From: Euryarchaeota archaeon UBA40 | Lineage (GTDB): Archaea > Thermoplasmatota > Poseidoniia > Poseidoniales > Thalassarchaeaceae | Assembly (NCBI GenBank): GCA_002506875.1 | Contig: DAYJ01000049.1 | Coordinates: 1,075 to 16,977 of the forward strand | DNA: 15,903 nt | Direction: 5' to 3' | Shown here: positions 7,771 to 15,319 of the stretch, piece by piece | How positions within the stretch are numbered: position 1 is the stretch's first letter | Layout: every line of letters begins with the position of its first letter | Translations under genes and position numbers: made by a program | The notes under the pieces: model-generated | Database searches by the model: none | Seen by the model: only the letters and a program-made list of their open reading frames with translations | Told to the model about the DNA's origin: nothing

Positions 7771-9054
7771 ATGAGTGATGCTGACATTCCGTGGTTCAAT
7801 TCAAATAGCGTCGGTGAGGACCCAAGAGGCATGGCGGAGAGCGGTGCGGAGCGTCCTGGCGACGATGACAAGGACATCATTCAACGCCCAGATCTCACCG
7901 ATGTCGATACGGAGGTCCGGAATCTTCGGGAGCATGCCCAACAACTTCTGGTTGACAAGACATATCTTGAGAATGAGGTTGGACAACTCAAGAAGCGTTC
8001 CGCAAGATTAGAAGAGGAATTACGCCACCTTCGTAGTCCTCCGTTCATCATTGGTAATGTCCAGGATATTCTCGATGATGAGCGTGCGATTGTTCGCTCA
8101 TCGAATGGAACAGTGTTCCTTGTTTCGCGAAATCTCCGTCTCAGCGAGGAGGAGTTGAAGCCAGGAACAAGGGTTGCGCTTAATCAGGATAGTTTGTCTA
8201 TTATCGATGTATTGACGGATGCTCACGACCCATTGGTCGCAGCTGCTGAGATTATTGATGCACCTGAGGTTCTGTACTCTGATTTGGGAGGTCTTGACGA
8301 TCAGATTGAACGTCTCAAAGACGCAATTGAATTACCATTGATGCAACCCGAGGCCTTCACAAGATTCGGTATATCGCCTCCAAAGGGTGTCCTTCTCTGT
8401 GGTCCACCTGGAACTGGGAAGACCATGCTTGCGAAGGCTGTTGCAAATCAGACCAAGGCAACTTTCCTAGGTATGGTTGGTAGTGAGTTGGCTCAGAAGT
8501 ACATCGGTGAAGGCGGTCGGCTTGTTCGCGAATTGTTTGATCTCGCACGTCAACGTGCACCGTCAATCATCTTCATTGATGAGATTGATGCCATCGGTGC
8601 GAAGCGACTCGATGCAGCCACTAGTGGCGATCGAGAAGTCCAGAGGACCCTCATGCAACTTCTTGCTGAGATGGATGGCTTCTCTGAGGTCAATGATGTC
8701 AAGATTATCGCAGCAACGAATCGGCCGGAACTCCTCGATGAGGCACTTCTCCGACCAGGGCGATTCGATCGGATTATCGAGATTCCACTTCCAGATGAAG
8801 AGGGTCGTAAGGCAATCTTAGCCCTTCATCTTGGAAAGATGCCTTTGGACAAGAAGGTCAAGGTGTCTAATGTGATTGATCAGACCGATGGTTTCAGTGG
8901 TGCTGAAATCAAGGCGTTGTGTATTGAAGCCGGCATTCGAGCAATCAAGGATGAACGTAAGAACGTCATTCCAGATGATATATCGGAAGCGGTTGATGTC
9001 GTTCGTAAGAACCGGAATAAGCCGAAGGATACGGACTTAGTGCACTACGGTTAA
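7771..9054 (+). CDS. pan: Proteasome-activating nucleotidase (PAN)
   Basis: PAN is the hexameric AAA+ ATPase that unfolds substrates and feeds them to the archaeal 20S proteasome. From ATG 7771 the protein is 427 residues. It has an acidic N-terminal tail, a coiled coil at about 42-88 (TEVRNLREHAQQLL to RLEEELRHLRS), and an OB domain at about 90-145 (PPFIIGNVQDILDDERAIVR). The AAA+ module follows, with Walker A GPPGTGKT (211-218), Walker B FIDEIDAIGAKR (D270, E271, D273), sensor-1 Asn317 (AATNRPE) and the arginine-finger segment LLRPGRFDR (R328, R331, R334). The C-terminus is VHYG: the penultimate Tyr of the HbYX docking motif is present, but the position before it is His rather than an aliphatic residue. 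ATGs at 7726 and 7762 are possible alternative starts. The next gene begins 38 nt after its stop. Confidence 0.96.
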   Translation: MSDADIPWFNSNSVGEDPRGMAESGAERPGDDDKDIIQRPDLTDVDTEVRNLREHAQQLLVDKTYLENEVGQLKKRSARLEEELRHLRSPPFIIGNVQDILDDERAIVRSSNGTVFLVSRNLRLSEEELKPGTRVALNQDSLSIIDVLTDAHDPLVAAAEIIDAPEVLYSDLGGLDDQIERLKDAIELPLMQPEAFTRFGISPPKGVLLCGPPGTGKTMLAKAVANQTKATFLGMVGSELAQKYIGEGGRLVRELFDLARQRAPSIIFIDEIDAIGAKRLDAATSGDREVQRTLMQLLAEMDGFSEVNDVKIIAATNRPELLDEALLRPGRFDRIIEIPLPDEEGRKAILALHLGKMPLDKKVKVSNVIDQTDGFSGAEIKALCIEAGIRAIKDERKNVIPDDISEAVDVVRKNRNKPKDTDLVHYG

Positions 9055-9083
9055 CGGTCTGATTCAAGGGCTTCATGGCGCAC

Positions 9084-9089
9084 GGAGTG
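9084..9089 (+). promoter_or_regulatory. Ribosome-binding site deciding the formimidoyltransferase start
   Basis: GGAGTG lies 3 nt before ATG 9093. The same hexamer precedes the hutU ATG 10787 at 10779-10784 with nearly identical spacing. This favours ATG 9093 over the in-frame ATG 9075, which has only AAGGG at 9066-9070 before it. Confidence 0.6.
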
Positions 9090-9092
9090 CCC

Positions 9093-10124
9093 ATGAGCGA
9101 GCCACTGGTAGCATGCATCCCCAACATCTCCGAAGGTCAAGACGCATCCATCATAGATGCGATATGCGACGCTGCCTCCGGGATCGATGGGTGTGCGCTC
9201 ATCGGATCTGAACCCGATCCTGACTACAATCGTACAGTCATCACACTCGCAGGGCGTCCCGACAGTGTTCGTGAAGCCGCATTCCGTCTAATCGCCGCCG
9301 CCGCCGAATTAATCGATATGAGGGTGCACACTGGAAACCATCCGCGGATGGGTGCAGTGGATGTCTGTCCATTTGTTCCAATCAAGAATGCTGATGCGAC
9401 TCTTTGTGAGGAATTAGCTGCTTCCCTTGGTTCAAAGGTGGATGCAGAACTCAGTTTACCAGTTTTCTACTATGGTAGTGCTGCCAGTCATCCAGATAGG
9501 ACGGCTTTGAGCGCGCTAAGACGAGGTGAATATGAATCACTCGAAGAGAGAATGACTGGCGAAGTAGAGGCTTCTATTACACGTGATCCGGACTACGGGA
9601 GCGGATGGAATGTGCGTCATGCACGTTTCGGCGCAGTTGCAATTGGCGTTCGCCCCATTTTGGTTGCCTACAACGTCAACCTTACTGAATCCGATGCGGC
9701 TGTTGCAAAGAAGGTAGGTACAATTGTTCGATCAAGTGGTCGTTTAATTCGCAATGGAGACGAACGCATGAGGGTAAGTGGTATGTTGGAAAAAGTGCAG
9801 GGTATGGGTGTCCCTTTGGAGGCTCACGGCATTTCGCAGGTATCGATGAATCTCCAAGATGTGGGAGTCACAGACATGCATCAGGCATTTGAGGCAGTGA
9901 AGTCGCTGGCCTCGGATCATGGCGTAGATGTGGATGGTTCGGAATTGGTTGGACTTGCTCCTCTCTCGAGTTTTCTTGCTGCAGGGCGATGGTATTCTCC
10001 CAACGAGGCGGAGGAGGCGGCGCTCATAGAAGCGGCGGTGCAAGGGTTGGGTTTGGATAGACTCGGTTTGTTTAATCCGAATGAACGAATCATCGAATAT
10101 GCAGTGGAGGCGGCACTCCAATGA
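9093..10124 (+). CDS. ftcD: Glutamate formimidoyltransferase (FtcD N-terminal type)
   Basis: This enzyme moves the formimino group of N-formimino-L-glutamate to tetrahydrofolate, giving glutamate and 5-formimino-tetrahydrofolate, the folate-linked end of histidine breakdown. The 343-residue protein begins VACIPNISEG (6-15), the family's PNfSEG start. It has PDPDYNRTVITLAG near residue 41 and the catalytic segment VHTGNHPRMGAVDVCPFVP from about 78, where His79 and the HPRMG motif match the formyltransferase active site. Later blocks (GVRPILVAYNVNL, MGVPLEAHGISQVSMNL, GSELVGLAPL) are also typical. Length fits a stand-alone formimidoyltransferase without the cyclodeaminase half. It starts 38 nt after PAN and overlaps the cyclodeaminase gene by ATGA, so it opens the hut operon; no separate promoter is visible in the gap, and read-through from PAN is possible. 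Confidence 0.94.
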   Translation: MSEPLVACIPNISEGQDASIIDAICDAASGIDGCALIGSEPDPDYNRTVITLAGRPDSVREAAFRLIAAAAELIDMRVHTGNHPRMGAVDVCPFVPIKNADATLCEELAASLGSKVDAELSLPVFYYGSAASHPDRTALSALRRGEYESLEERMTGEVEASITRDPDYGSGWNVRHARFGAVAIGVRPILVAYNVNLTESDAAVAKKVGTIVRSSGRLIRNGDERMRVSGMLEKVQGMGVPLEAHGISQVSMNLQDVGVTDMHQAFEAVKSLASDHGVDVDGSELVGLAPLSSFLAAGRWYSPNEAEEAALIEAAVQGLGLDRLGLFNPNERIIEYAVEAALQ

Positions 10125-10753
10125 CTTCGTTCAAGGATTCAACATTGTCAGAATTCGCACTCGAACTCGCGTCGGATGCTCCCACTCCTGGAGGAGGTTC
10201 CGCCTCCGGAGTTGCACTCTCTCAAGCAGGTGCTCTCGCGGTAATGGTCGCTGATCTGACTATTGGTCGTGAACGATATTCGGATGGCCATAATGCTGCG
10301 AATGAAGCAAAGAGCGTCGGACTACAAGCGATGTTGCATGGCCATGATTTAGCCGACAGAGATGCTTCTGGATACGATGCTGTAGTGGCTGCGTTCAAAC
10401 TCTCGAAGGATACAGATGACGAGAAAGCGATACGGAGAGAAGCAATCGCTTCTGCTAGTATCGCCGCAGCTGGGCCCCCAATGGAGATTGCTGAACTTGC
10501 TCTCAGTCTTCTTGAGACATTACCTGAACTCGCTCGCGTGGGGAATCAGAATGCTATCACTGATGTCGGTGTTTCATCTCTACTAGCCAGTGCAGCATGT
10601 CGTGGGGGTTTGTTCAATGCACAAATCAATGTGGTTGGAGACGATTCAGAGGAGGCTCAGGAGATGAAGTCCCGTATTGAAGAGATTCGAAGTGCATGCA
10701 GCAACCATTCTCGAGCCGTTATGGGACTCGTGAATAAAGCAATTGAGGGTTGA
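10121..10753 (+). CDS. fchA: Formimidotetrahydrofolate cyclodeaminase
   Basis: The enzyme converts 5-formimino-tetrahydrofolate to 5,10-methenyl-tetrahydrofolate and ammonia. The 210-residue protein shows the family signatures: APTPGGGSASG (20-30), which contacts folate; DASGYDAVVAAFKL (81-94); AAAGPPMEIAELAL (116-128); and GNQNAITDVGVSSLLASAAC (141-160) followed by NAQINVVGD. It is all-helical and matches the C-terminal half of animal FTCD. The ATG overlaps the formimidoyltransferase stop (ATGA, 10121-10124), so the two are translationally coupled. In animals the two activities are fused in this same order in one protein. Confidence 0.93.
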   Translation: MTSFKDSTLSEFALELASDAPTPGGGSASGVALSQAGALAVMVADLTIGRERYSDGHNAANEAKSVGLQAMLHGHDLADRDASGYDAVVAAFKLSKDTDDEKAIRREAIASASIAAAGPPMEIAELALSLLETLPELARVGNQNAITDVGVSSLLASAACRGGLFNAQINVVGDDSEEAQEMKSRIEEIRSACSNHSRAVMGLVNKAIEG

Positions 10754-10778
10754 CAACCTCCATATCCAGATGCACGAT

Positions 10779-10784
10779 GGAGTG
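10779..10784 (+). promoter_or_regulatory. Shine-Dalgarno sequence of hutU
   Basis: GGAGTG lies 2 nt before ATG 10787, in the 33-nt gap after the cyclodeaminase stop. This supports the hutU start and matches the element before the first gene of the cluster. Confidence 0.55.
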
Positions 10785-10786
10785 CC

Positions 10787-12808
10787 ATGCACGTCGACCT
10801 CAGTTCATTGGCTGAGGGGATTCCCAAGCACCTCCCACCTCTTGCAATCCTCGACGAAACGGTCGATCATGCACCTCCACGGCGTTCAATTCTTGACTCG
10901 GCTGAGGAGAAACTTGCAATCCGTAATGCATTGCGCTACTTTCCTAGCGAATGGCACCCAACTCTAGCCCCCGAGTTCCTTGAGGAATTGAGAACGTTCG
11001 GCCGTATCTACATGCATCGATTTAGGCCACTTGATGTGCCAATGCGGGCTCATCCTATCGACCTATATCCTGCACGTTCCTCTCATGCAGCAGCAATTAT
11101 GCATATGATTCAGAACAACCTCGACCCAGCAGTTGCTCAGTTCCCACATGAATTAATCACATACGGTGGCAATGGTGCTGTGTTTCAGAACTGGGCACAG
11201 TATCGTATTACTATGAAGCATCTCTGTGAGATGACTGACCATCAAACCCTAGTGATGTACTCTGGACATCCCTTAGGCCTCTTCCCTAGCAGTGAGGCGG
11301 CTCCTCTAGTTGTGGTGACAAATGGGATGGTTATCCCTAATCATAGTTCTAAGGAAGATTATGATCGTATGAATGCTCTTGGAGTGAGCCAGTATGGTCA
11401 GATGACCGCCGGTTCTTACATGTATATAGGGCCGCAAGGAATTGTCCACGGTACGACAATTACCCTCCTGAATGCGGCTCGGCTATATCTCGATCTTCCT
11501 GTTGGCGAGAATCTCTCTGGCATCCGTTTCGTAACCAGTGGACTAGGTGGGATGTCTGGGGCTCAGGCAAAGGCGGCAGTGATTGCCGGGGCATCCTGCA
11601 TTGTTGCTGAATCAAATCCTGTTGCCGCAGAGAAAAGACATCAGCAAGGTTGGGTTGATCTTTTGTTCCACGATGTGGATTTGGCTATCGATGCAATGGT
11701 CGAATCAAGTGATTCTGGTGAACCGATATCTATCGGATATGTGGGCAATATTGTCACATTGTGGGAACGTCTCGTTGAACGTGAGGTTGATGTCCATCTC
11801 GGTTCAGATCAAACCTCTCTTCACAATCCCTTCCAGGGTGGCTATTTCCCTGCAGGCCTAGATTTTGATGATGCTACGACGATGATGTCTTCCAATCCAG
11901 AGGGTTTTGCAGAACTTGTGCGTATTTCGTTGGTGAGGCATGTGGATGCAGTCAATACAATGGTAGAACGAGGTATGCATTTCTGGGATTACGGCAACGC
12001 TTTCCTACTCGAAGCAGAGAGGGCAGGGGCCTCCATAACAGATGAGCAGGGGGGGCCGATTTACCCCTCTTATGTGGAGGATATCATGGGTCCGTTATGC
12101 TTTGATCTAGGATTCGGTCCGTTTCGGTGGGTAGTCACTTCCGCGAATCCAGCCGATCTTCAGGAATCAGATCGCATTGCGGCTAATGTTTTGCGTTCGA
12201 TGATGGATTCCGCAGCCCCATCTATCAAACAGCAGATTGCCGATAATCTTCGCTGGATTGAACATGCACAGGAAAACGCTCTCGTTGTTGGCTCCCAAGC
12301 GCGTATCCTCTATGCTGACGATGTAGGGCGGCGTTCTATCGCTCTCGCGTTTAATCAAGCGATTGCTGATGGTCGGATATCATCTCCTATTGTTCTAGGT
12401 AGAGACCATCACGACGTTAGCGGCACTGATTCTCCATATCGTGAAACTGCTAACATCAGGGACGGATCTCGTTTTACAGCTGATATGGCTGTACAGAATT
12501 TCGTTGGAGATGCATTTCGTGGTGCCACCTGGGTCAGCCTTCATAACGGGGGCGGAGTCGGCTGGGGTGAAGTGATGAATGGCGGATTTGGTATGGTAAT
12601 AGATGGCTCGAAATCGAGTCGTGAACGCATCGAATCAATGCTCCATTGGGATGTCAACAATGGTATTGCACGTCGGGCATGGGCAAGGAACCGACCTGCT
12701 GAGGAGGCAATCGAACGAGCCATGGCCAACGAACCTCGTCTCAAGGTCAATCTTCCGAACCATGTGAGCGATGAACTCATGGATGACCTGTTAGGTGGCG
12801 AATCATGA
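10787..12808 (+). CDS. hutU: Urocanate hydratase, long form
   Basis: HutU adds water to urocanate to give 4-imidazolone-5-propionate, using tightly bound NAD+ as electrophile. The protein has 673 residues, well above the ~555 of common bacterial HutU and close to the ~675 of the animal-type long form. Recognisable blocks include LITYGGNGAVFQNWAQYR (123-140), VMYSGHPLGLFPS (156-168), TNGMVIPN (178-185), QYGQMTAGSYMYIGPQGIVH (202-221), the NAD-binding loop SGLGGMSGAQAKA (251-263), LGSDQTSLHNPFQGGYFPAG (338-357), FGPFRWVVTS (443-452), SQARILYADD (503-512), GRDHHDVSGTDSPYRET (538-554) and WVSLHNGGGVGWGEV (582-596). The catalytic Cys of the short form, in its PARICW motif, corresponds to Leu508 here, and the Cys I recall in FRWVCTS of long forms is Val450. 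The nearest remaining Cys is Cys438. It overlaps hutH by ATGA (12805-12808). Function is well supported; the cysteine question is open. Confidence 0.95.
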   Translation: MHVDLSSLAEGIPKHLPPLAILDETVDHAPPRRSILDSAEEKLAIRNALRYFPSEWHPTLAPEFLEELRTFGRIYMHRFRPLDVPMRAHPIDLYPARSSHAAAIMHMIQNNLDPAVAQFPHELITYGGNGAVFQNWAQYRITMKHLCEMTDHQTLVMYSGHPLGLFPSSEAAPLVVVTNGMVIPNHSSKEDYDRMNALGVSQYGQMTAGSYMYIGPQGIVHGTTITLLNAARLYLDLPVGENLSGIRFVTSGLGGMSGAQAKAAVIAGASCIVAESNPVAAEKRHQQGWVDLLFHDVDLAIDAMVESSDSGEPISIGYVGNIVTLWERLVEREVDVHLGSDQTSLHNPFQGGYFPAGLDFDDATTMMSSNPEGFAELVRISLVRHVDAVNTMVERGMHFWDYGNAFLLEAERAGASITDEQGGPIYPSYVEDIMGPLCFDLGFGPFRWVVTSANPADLQESDRIAANVLRSMMDSAAPSIKQQIADNLRWIEHAQENALVVGSQARILYADDVGRRSIALAFNQAIADGRISSPIVLGRDHHDVSGTDSPYRETANIRDGSRFTADMAVQNFVGDAFRGATWVSLHNGGGVGWGEVMNGGFGMVIDGSKSSRERIESMLHWDVNNGIARRAWARNRPAEEAIERAMANEPRLKVNLPNHVSDELMDDLLGGES

Positions 12809-14310
12809 TTAGTCTCGATGGCTCCAGTCTCTCTCCGTCGGATGTGGCGGCCATCGTGAGGGGTGATTATGACGTGCACCTCGATGATACTTGCCGCGAA
12901 GCAGTCGAAAGTTCTCGGCGAGCAGTGGAAGAGATTGTTGCATCCGGGCGGCCTGCATATGGAATCAATACTGGTTTTGGAGACCTGGTTCGTGTCGCCA
13001 TCCCTGACTCTGATCTGAAGGACTTACAGAGTAATTTAGTTCGCAGTCATGCGTGCGGAATCGGAGAGGAAATGCCACCTAGCGAGGTTCTCGGAATGAT
13101 GGCAATCCGTGCGAATTCTCTCGTTACTGGACATAGCGGAATTCGATGGTCTACGATACAGAGCCTTGTATCCATGATTCGTGCAGGCATTTCCCCTGTT
13201 GTCCCTCGTATCGGGTCGCTTGGGGCATCTGGTGATCTTGCTCCTCTTTCTCACATGGCATTGGGCCTGATGGGTGAAGGCATGGTAAATGTTCGAAACA
13301 ATGGAATCTGGCAGAAGGAAACAGCCGAAAATGCTCTTCGCACAGCAGGTATCGAACCGGTCGTTCTTGAAGCAAAAGAAGGTCTTTCGCTCATCAATGG
13401 GACCTCACAAATGTGCTTGTGGATTTCTCTCGCAGAACAACGTATGAGTGGTTTGATAGCTGCTGCTGAGGTTGCCCTTGCACTCTCAATCGAGGGTGCC
13501 CACGCTTCAATGACTCCATTCCATGAGCGATTACACCAGGCCCGTCCACATCCGGGGCAACTGAAGGTCGCCTCTCAGATGCGTTACCTATTATCTGACA
13601 GTCCTAACATGGCATCTCACGAAGGTTGTGAAAAGGTTCAGGACGCCTATTCCTTCCGATGCTCTCCCCAGGTGCTAGGGGCAATCCAAGAGTCACTCGA
13701 TCGTGTTCGTTCTACTATCTCGATTGAATTGAACAGCACCACTGATAATCCACTTATATTCACAGATTCAGGTGATACAGAGGTAATCTCGGGAGGGAAT
13801 TTCCATGGAGAGGTACTCGGAATGGCCGCTGACGCCCTTCATCTAGCAGTCCACGAGACATCATCAATTTCCGAGCGTCGTATCGCTAAGTTGCTGGATC
13901 CTGCCACCACAGGATTGACCGCGTTTCTCGCTGCGGATCCTGGATTGAATAGCGGTCTGATGATTTTACAGTATGCTGCGGCAGCATCGGTGGCGGAGAT
14001 TCGTGCACGAATCGGTCCAGCGACGGCCACTAACATCGTCGTATCAGCACAGCAGGAAGATCACGTGAGTATGGGTGCGACCGCATCTTGGATGCTTCTG
14101 CAATCAATCGATAACTGTGCGGCAGTGCTCGCAGCCGAGATGATTACTGCATCTGAGGCGATGAGTCACAGAAGTGAAGATGTAGGCCCCAATCTAATAT
14201 CGCATCTTCAGATGATTCGTGATGTTGTTCCTCTGAATCCAGGCGATTCAAGACGTGACGAAGGTATCGCAGCCCTTGTACCAATCATCCTTGAAGGACG
14301 TTTCATTTGA
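12805..14310 (+). CDS. hutH: Histidine ammonia-lyase
   Basis: HutH removes ammonia from L-histidine to give trans-urocanate, the first step of the pathway, in the cytoplasm. The 501-residue length is standard. The electrophilic MIO group would form from Ala141-Ser142-Gly143 inside GSLGASGDLAPLSH (137-150). Other active-site elements are YGINTGFG (52-59, with Tyr52), RSHACGIG (80-87, where His82 indicates histidine rather than phenylalanine or tyrosine as substrate), NGTSQM (198-203), VQDAYSFRC (278-286, with Tyr282 and Arg285), TTDNPLIF (312-319), GGNFHG (330-335) and QQEDHVSMG (416-424, with Glu418). Two segments differ from the usual text: VQDAYS where VQDPYS is common, and TNIVVSA before QQEDH where DSIPTSA is common. 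It is the last gene of the cluster; its stop overlaps the stop of the converging DUF835 gene by 8 bp. Confidence 0.96.
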   Translation: MISLDGSSLSPSDVAAIVRGDYDVHLDDTCREAVESSRRAVEEIVASGRPAYGINTGFGDLVRVAIPDSDLKDLQSNLVRSHACGIGEEMPPSEVLGMMAIRANSLVTGHSGIRWSTIQSLVSMIRAGISPVVPRIGSLGASGDLAPLSHMALGLMGEGMVNVRNNGIWQKETAENALRTAGIEPVVLEAKEGLSLINGTSQMCLWISLAEQRMSGLIAAAEVALALSIEGAHASMTPFHERLHQARPHPGQLKVASQMRYLLSDSPNMASHEGCEKVQDAYSFRCSPQVLGAIQESLDRVRSTISIELNSTTDNPLIFTDSGDTEVISGGNFHGEVLGMAADALHLAVHETSSISERRIAKLLDPATTGLTAFLAADPGLNSGLMILQYAAAASVAEIRARIGPATATNIVVSAQQEDHVSMGATASWMLLQSIDNCAAVLAAEMITASEAMSHRSEDVGPNLISHLQMIRDVVPLNPGDSRRDEGIAALVPIILEGRFI

Positions 14311-15184
14311 TAGCGCTGAGGTTCTCTTTCTCGATGCGGTCGAGAATCGAAACAATATCCTCTAGGCTAGTCAACTGCATACATCGGAAACGCATCTTCA
14401 TGCGAACTGGGCTTGAAATGTATTCTGCCTCTTCAATTCGTGCAAGACATTCGGTTGCTGTACGGATGTCTTGTTCAATTCGTTGGTATACTTCTCTAGC
14501 AAGGTCGAGATCAATAGAAATCGCATCGATTAGTGAAGCCACATCAAAACCGAATGAAGCCCATGCTTCAGCTCGTCGTAATAGGGATGGATAGTCCATT
14601 GATTCGATAGGTAGGCGTGCAAGCATTGGCGGCACATCCTTCACAGGGCCATCGGAATGGATTCCAATCTCGGGTTCCTGTATCGTATCTTCAATTCGTT
14701 CTGATTCGATTATATCTGCATCGCCAATTGTTAGAGATGGCGCTTCCCTACGCAATCTCGCCCATTCTGAATCGCTCATTGTGCCAGGGGCGCCGACGAT
14801 GATAACGGTCCATTCGCTCGTTCGACAGATGTCTACCACTCCACGAACAAACTTCAGGACAGATTCGAATCCATTCGTTCTCACAAGGAGTTCAACACCT
14901 TCCTGCCAAAGGATGCCTCTACCTTCTTGGATGGTTCGTTCGATAATTGAGAAGAGGTTCTCTAAAGTTGGACGAATAGCTTGGTCTACATCGCGATCCG
15001 TAATCCACTGTATGGAATGAGGCGTGGTTCTTGCAGTATCTGGAATTTGTTTTGGATTCGTACGCGTGAATGCACGTATAGGCGTCAGCTTTCCATGTGT
15101 TCTGTGAAGTGTTATCAAAGAGGTCACAGGGTCAATGGAGGGTGCGAGTCGGACCGTTCCAGGTTCCAGAACTCCGTCACTCAT
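14303..15184 (-). CDS. DUF835-domain protein
   Basis: From ATG 15184 the protein has 293 residues; the frame is open back to a TTG at 15253, but the ATG has AGGAA about 10 nt upstream. Residues about 27-149 match the archaeal DUF835 pattern: IRAFTRTNP, then IQWITDRD, an amphipathic helix (LENLFSIIERTIQEG), the core strand GILWQEGVELLVRTNGFESV and WTVIIVGAPGTMSDSEWARL. The usual core is close to LLDGLEYL, so the acidic residues are shifted or degenerate here. After a linker, residues about 196-253 form helices with WASFGFDVASL, a W-x-x-x-GFDV-x-x-L unit I recall from other Thermoplasmatota coiled-coil proteins. There is no membrane segment. DUF835 proteins have no established biochemical role and are often suspected of signalling. 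It converges on hutH with an 8-bp overlap of stops and is divergent from the zinc-ribbon/EF-hand gene. Confidence 0.78.
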   Translation of the reverse strand: MSDGVLEPGTVRLAPSIDPVTSLITLHRTHGKLTPIRAFTRTNPKQIPDTARTTPHSIQWITDRDVDQAIRPTLENLFSIIERTIQEGRGILWQEGVELLVRTNGFESVLKFVRGVVDICRTSEWTVIIVGAPGTMSDSEWARLRREAPSLTIGDADIIESERIEDTIQEPEIGIHSDGPVKDVPPMLARLPIESMDYPSLLRRAEAWASFGFDVASLIDAISIDLDLAREVYQRIEQDIRTATECLARIEEAEYISSPVRMKMRFRCMQLTSLEDIVSILDRIEKENLSAIK

Positions 15185-15319
15185 GGTTTCAGTTTCCTGT
15201 TCACTGGGTTCATCAATGGAATGGTTCCTAGCCGCTAAATCGAACCGATTCAAGCGTGAACCGTTATAGCGAGAATAGGACTCCTAAGCATGCGGCCGTA
15301 AGGTCGAGGGGAAGATAAG
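15185..15319. promoter_or_regulatory. Divergent intergenic region, DUF835 gene / zinc-ribbon EF-hand gene
   Basis: These 135 nt separate two divergent starts. GTTATAG at 15263-15269 is the most TATA-like stretch and reads as CTATAAC on the other strand. A small palindrome, TAGGA-C-TCCTA, lies at 15276-15286, between it and the plus-strand start, where an operator could sit. GAGGGGAAG at 15306-15314 is a strong Shine-Dalgarno match for the plus-strand TTG 15320. The promoter and operator readings are weak. Confidence 0.35.

Noticed and set aside
7718..7771. N-terminal extension of aMBF1 to ATG 7771
   Set aside because: It would overlap the PAN start on the other strand and move the first CxxC away from its usual place near residue 4.
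10743..10967. Small plus-strand open frame overlapping the end of the cyclodeaminase and start of hutU
   Set aside because: Out of frame with hutU, no ribosome-binding site of its own, no recognisable domain.
15276..15283. TAGGACTC shared by the two divergent regions at 4205-4212 and 15276-15283
   Set aside because: The same eight bases also occur inside the RDD-like coding region near 1557, so chance is enough to explain it.
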